From an uncultured Nitrospinaceae bacterium (GTDB lineage Bacteria; Nitrospinota; Nitrospinia; Nitrospinales; VA-1): DNA of 5,856 bases. Of this stretch, positions 5,373 to 5,856 are shown in pieces. A program made the position numbers and the translations under genes. How positions within the stretch are numbered: position 1 is the stretch's first letter; each line of letters begins with the position of its first letter. The DNA is taken from assembly GCA_938073925.1 (NCBI GenBank), contig CALJGH010000139.1, positions 1 through 5,856 of the forward strand, in the 5' to 3' direction. Under the pieces are notes generated by a model. The model saw nothing but the letters and a program-made list of their open reading frames with translations. It made no database searches and was not told where the DNA came from.

Positions 5373-5699
5373 ATGGGATTTGTCCACTTCTTAGAGCTGA
5401 TTTTCGTTGTGGTTGTACTTCTTGTTGTGGGAATCCCTCTATTTGGCAAGTTACAACTCAAGAAACTGGTGGAAGCTGTCGACCCCGACAGCGATGAATA
5501 CAAACATCTTCTAGTGCGGAAAGAAGAGACCCTTATTTCTATTAAGGAGCTTGAGTTCGATTTTAATACTGAAAAGATTTCCGAATCAGATTATCAGGAA
5601 CTTCGAAAAAAGCTAGAAGCAGAAGCTACCGAATTAATCGGACGATTAGATCAGTTGGAACAAGGTCGAAAAAAAAACAAGTCCGCAAAATCCCGATGA
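5373..5699 (+). CDS. Small CcmI-like membrane protein
   Basis: This 108-residue protein has one N-terminal membrane segment (about 8-25). A polar helical region follows (about 42-97) with the pattern LVRKEETLISIKELEFDFNT-EKISESDYQELRKKLEAEA, ending in a very basic tail (KKNKSAKSR). The E-L-x-x-(D/E)-x-x-x-G/K-x-(I/L)-(S/T)-x-x-(D/E)-Y-x-x-L-R signature resembles the N-terminal part of CcmI/CycH, which presents apocytochrome to the lyase in System I. Full-length CcmI also has a periplasmic TPR domain, which is absent here: the reading frame simply ends. The gene starts 2 nt after the ccmH-like stop codon, so the two are almost certainly co-translated. A role beside CcmF and CcmH is inferred from this position and the shared pattern. 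It could instead be a general coiled-coil membrane protein of unknown function. Confidence 0.75.
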   Translation: MGFVHFLELIFVVVVLLVVGIPLFGKLQLKKLVEAVDPDSDEYKHLLVRKEETLISIKELEFDFNTEKISESDYQELRKKLEAEATELIGRLDQLEQGRKKNKSAKSR

Positions 5700-5723
5700 G
5701 GCCCTCCCTACCAGGCTAGTTAA

Positions 5724-5856
5724 ATGGAATCCCTTGAAAATGCAATTGAGGTTCGGCATCTAAGAAAAGCCTTTGGTACCTTAAAGGCTGTTGATGGGAT
5801 AGATTTCGAATTGAAGCAGGGAGAATTCCTGACCGTTTTTGGTCCTAATGGGGCGG
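5724..5856 (+). CDS. ccmA: ABC transporter ATP-binding protein, probably CcmA, N-terminal fragment
   Basis: Only the first 44 codons are in the window; the gene continues past the right edge. The start IEVRHLRKAFGTLKAVDGIDFEL (8-30) is a normal ABC nucleotide-binding domain opening, with Phe17 in the place of the aromatic A-loop residue. It leads through KQGEFLTVFGPNGA (31-44) into the Walker A loop, which is cut after GPNGA. CcmA is the ATPase of the CcmAB(CD) complex that releases holo-CcmE for haem delivery to CcmF. The ccm neighbours make CcmA the best call, but the fragment cannot by itself exclude another ABC ATPase. An in-frame TAA directly precedes the ATG at 5724, which fixes the start. 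CCAGG lies 8 nt upstream. It follows the CcmI-like gene after 24 nt. Confidence 0.8.
   Translation, partial: MESLENAIEVRHLRKAFGTLKAVDGIDFELKQGEFLTVFGPNGA

Noticed and set aside
1..5856. tRNA, rRNA, CRISPR array, insertion sequence or attachment site
   Set aside because: Nothing resembling these was seen on either strand; both gene groups are ordinary chromosomal housekeeping operons.

Overview
The window holds two divergent gene groups separated by a 442-475 bp non-coding interval (the range depends on the ccmE start). On the minus strand is the head of a division and cell-wall (dcw) cluster, in transcription order mraZ, rsmH (mraW), ftsL and the first 43 codons of an ftsI-type penicillin-binding protein that runs off the left edge. 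On the plus strand is a System I cytochrome c maturation (ccm) operon: ccmE, ccmF, a CcmH-like thiol protein, a small CcmI-like protein and the first 44 codons of an ABC ATPase, probably ccmA, that runs off the right edge.

The organism is a Gram-negative-type bacterium that makes c-type cytochromes. Coding sequence is moderately AT-rich by eye. CcmE has a Cys-x3-Tyr haem motif instead of His-x3-Tyr, and the CcmH-like protein has a five-cysteine cluster instead of the plain LRCxxC motif. Both fit deltaproteobacterial-type or Nitrospinota/Nitrospirota-type lineages better than the Alpha- or Gammaproteobacteria. That placement is inference; no rRNA or other decisive marker is present.

How the genes work together: RsmH methylates 16S rRNA, FtsL scaffolds the septal synthase, the FtsI-type protein cross-links septal peptidoglycan, and MraZ is the likely regulator of that cluster. 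On the other side, CcmE carries haem, CcmF attaches it to apocytochrome, the CcmH-like and CcmI-like proteins would handle apocytochrome thiols and delivery, and the ABC ATPase would drive release of holo-CcmE.

The interval between the groups carries a good sigma-70-type promoter for each direction. Both have a perfect TTGACA -35 box and an extended -10 box. Just downstream of the mraZ -10 lie four WWWRTGT repeats at an exact 10-bp period, a candidate MraZ operator. MraZ itself looks odd: its second AbrB-type motif lacks the usual Asp, and its normal-looking C-terminal tail is present in the +1 frame just past a GGG run, which suggests a frameshift or a sequencing error. These MraZ observations and the CcmE/CcmH cysteine chemistry are the parts most worth a second look. 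No RNA gene, mobile element or CRISPR array was seen.
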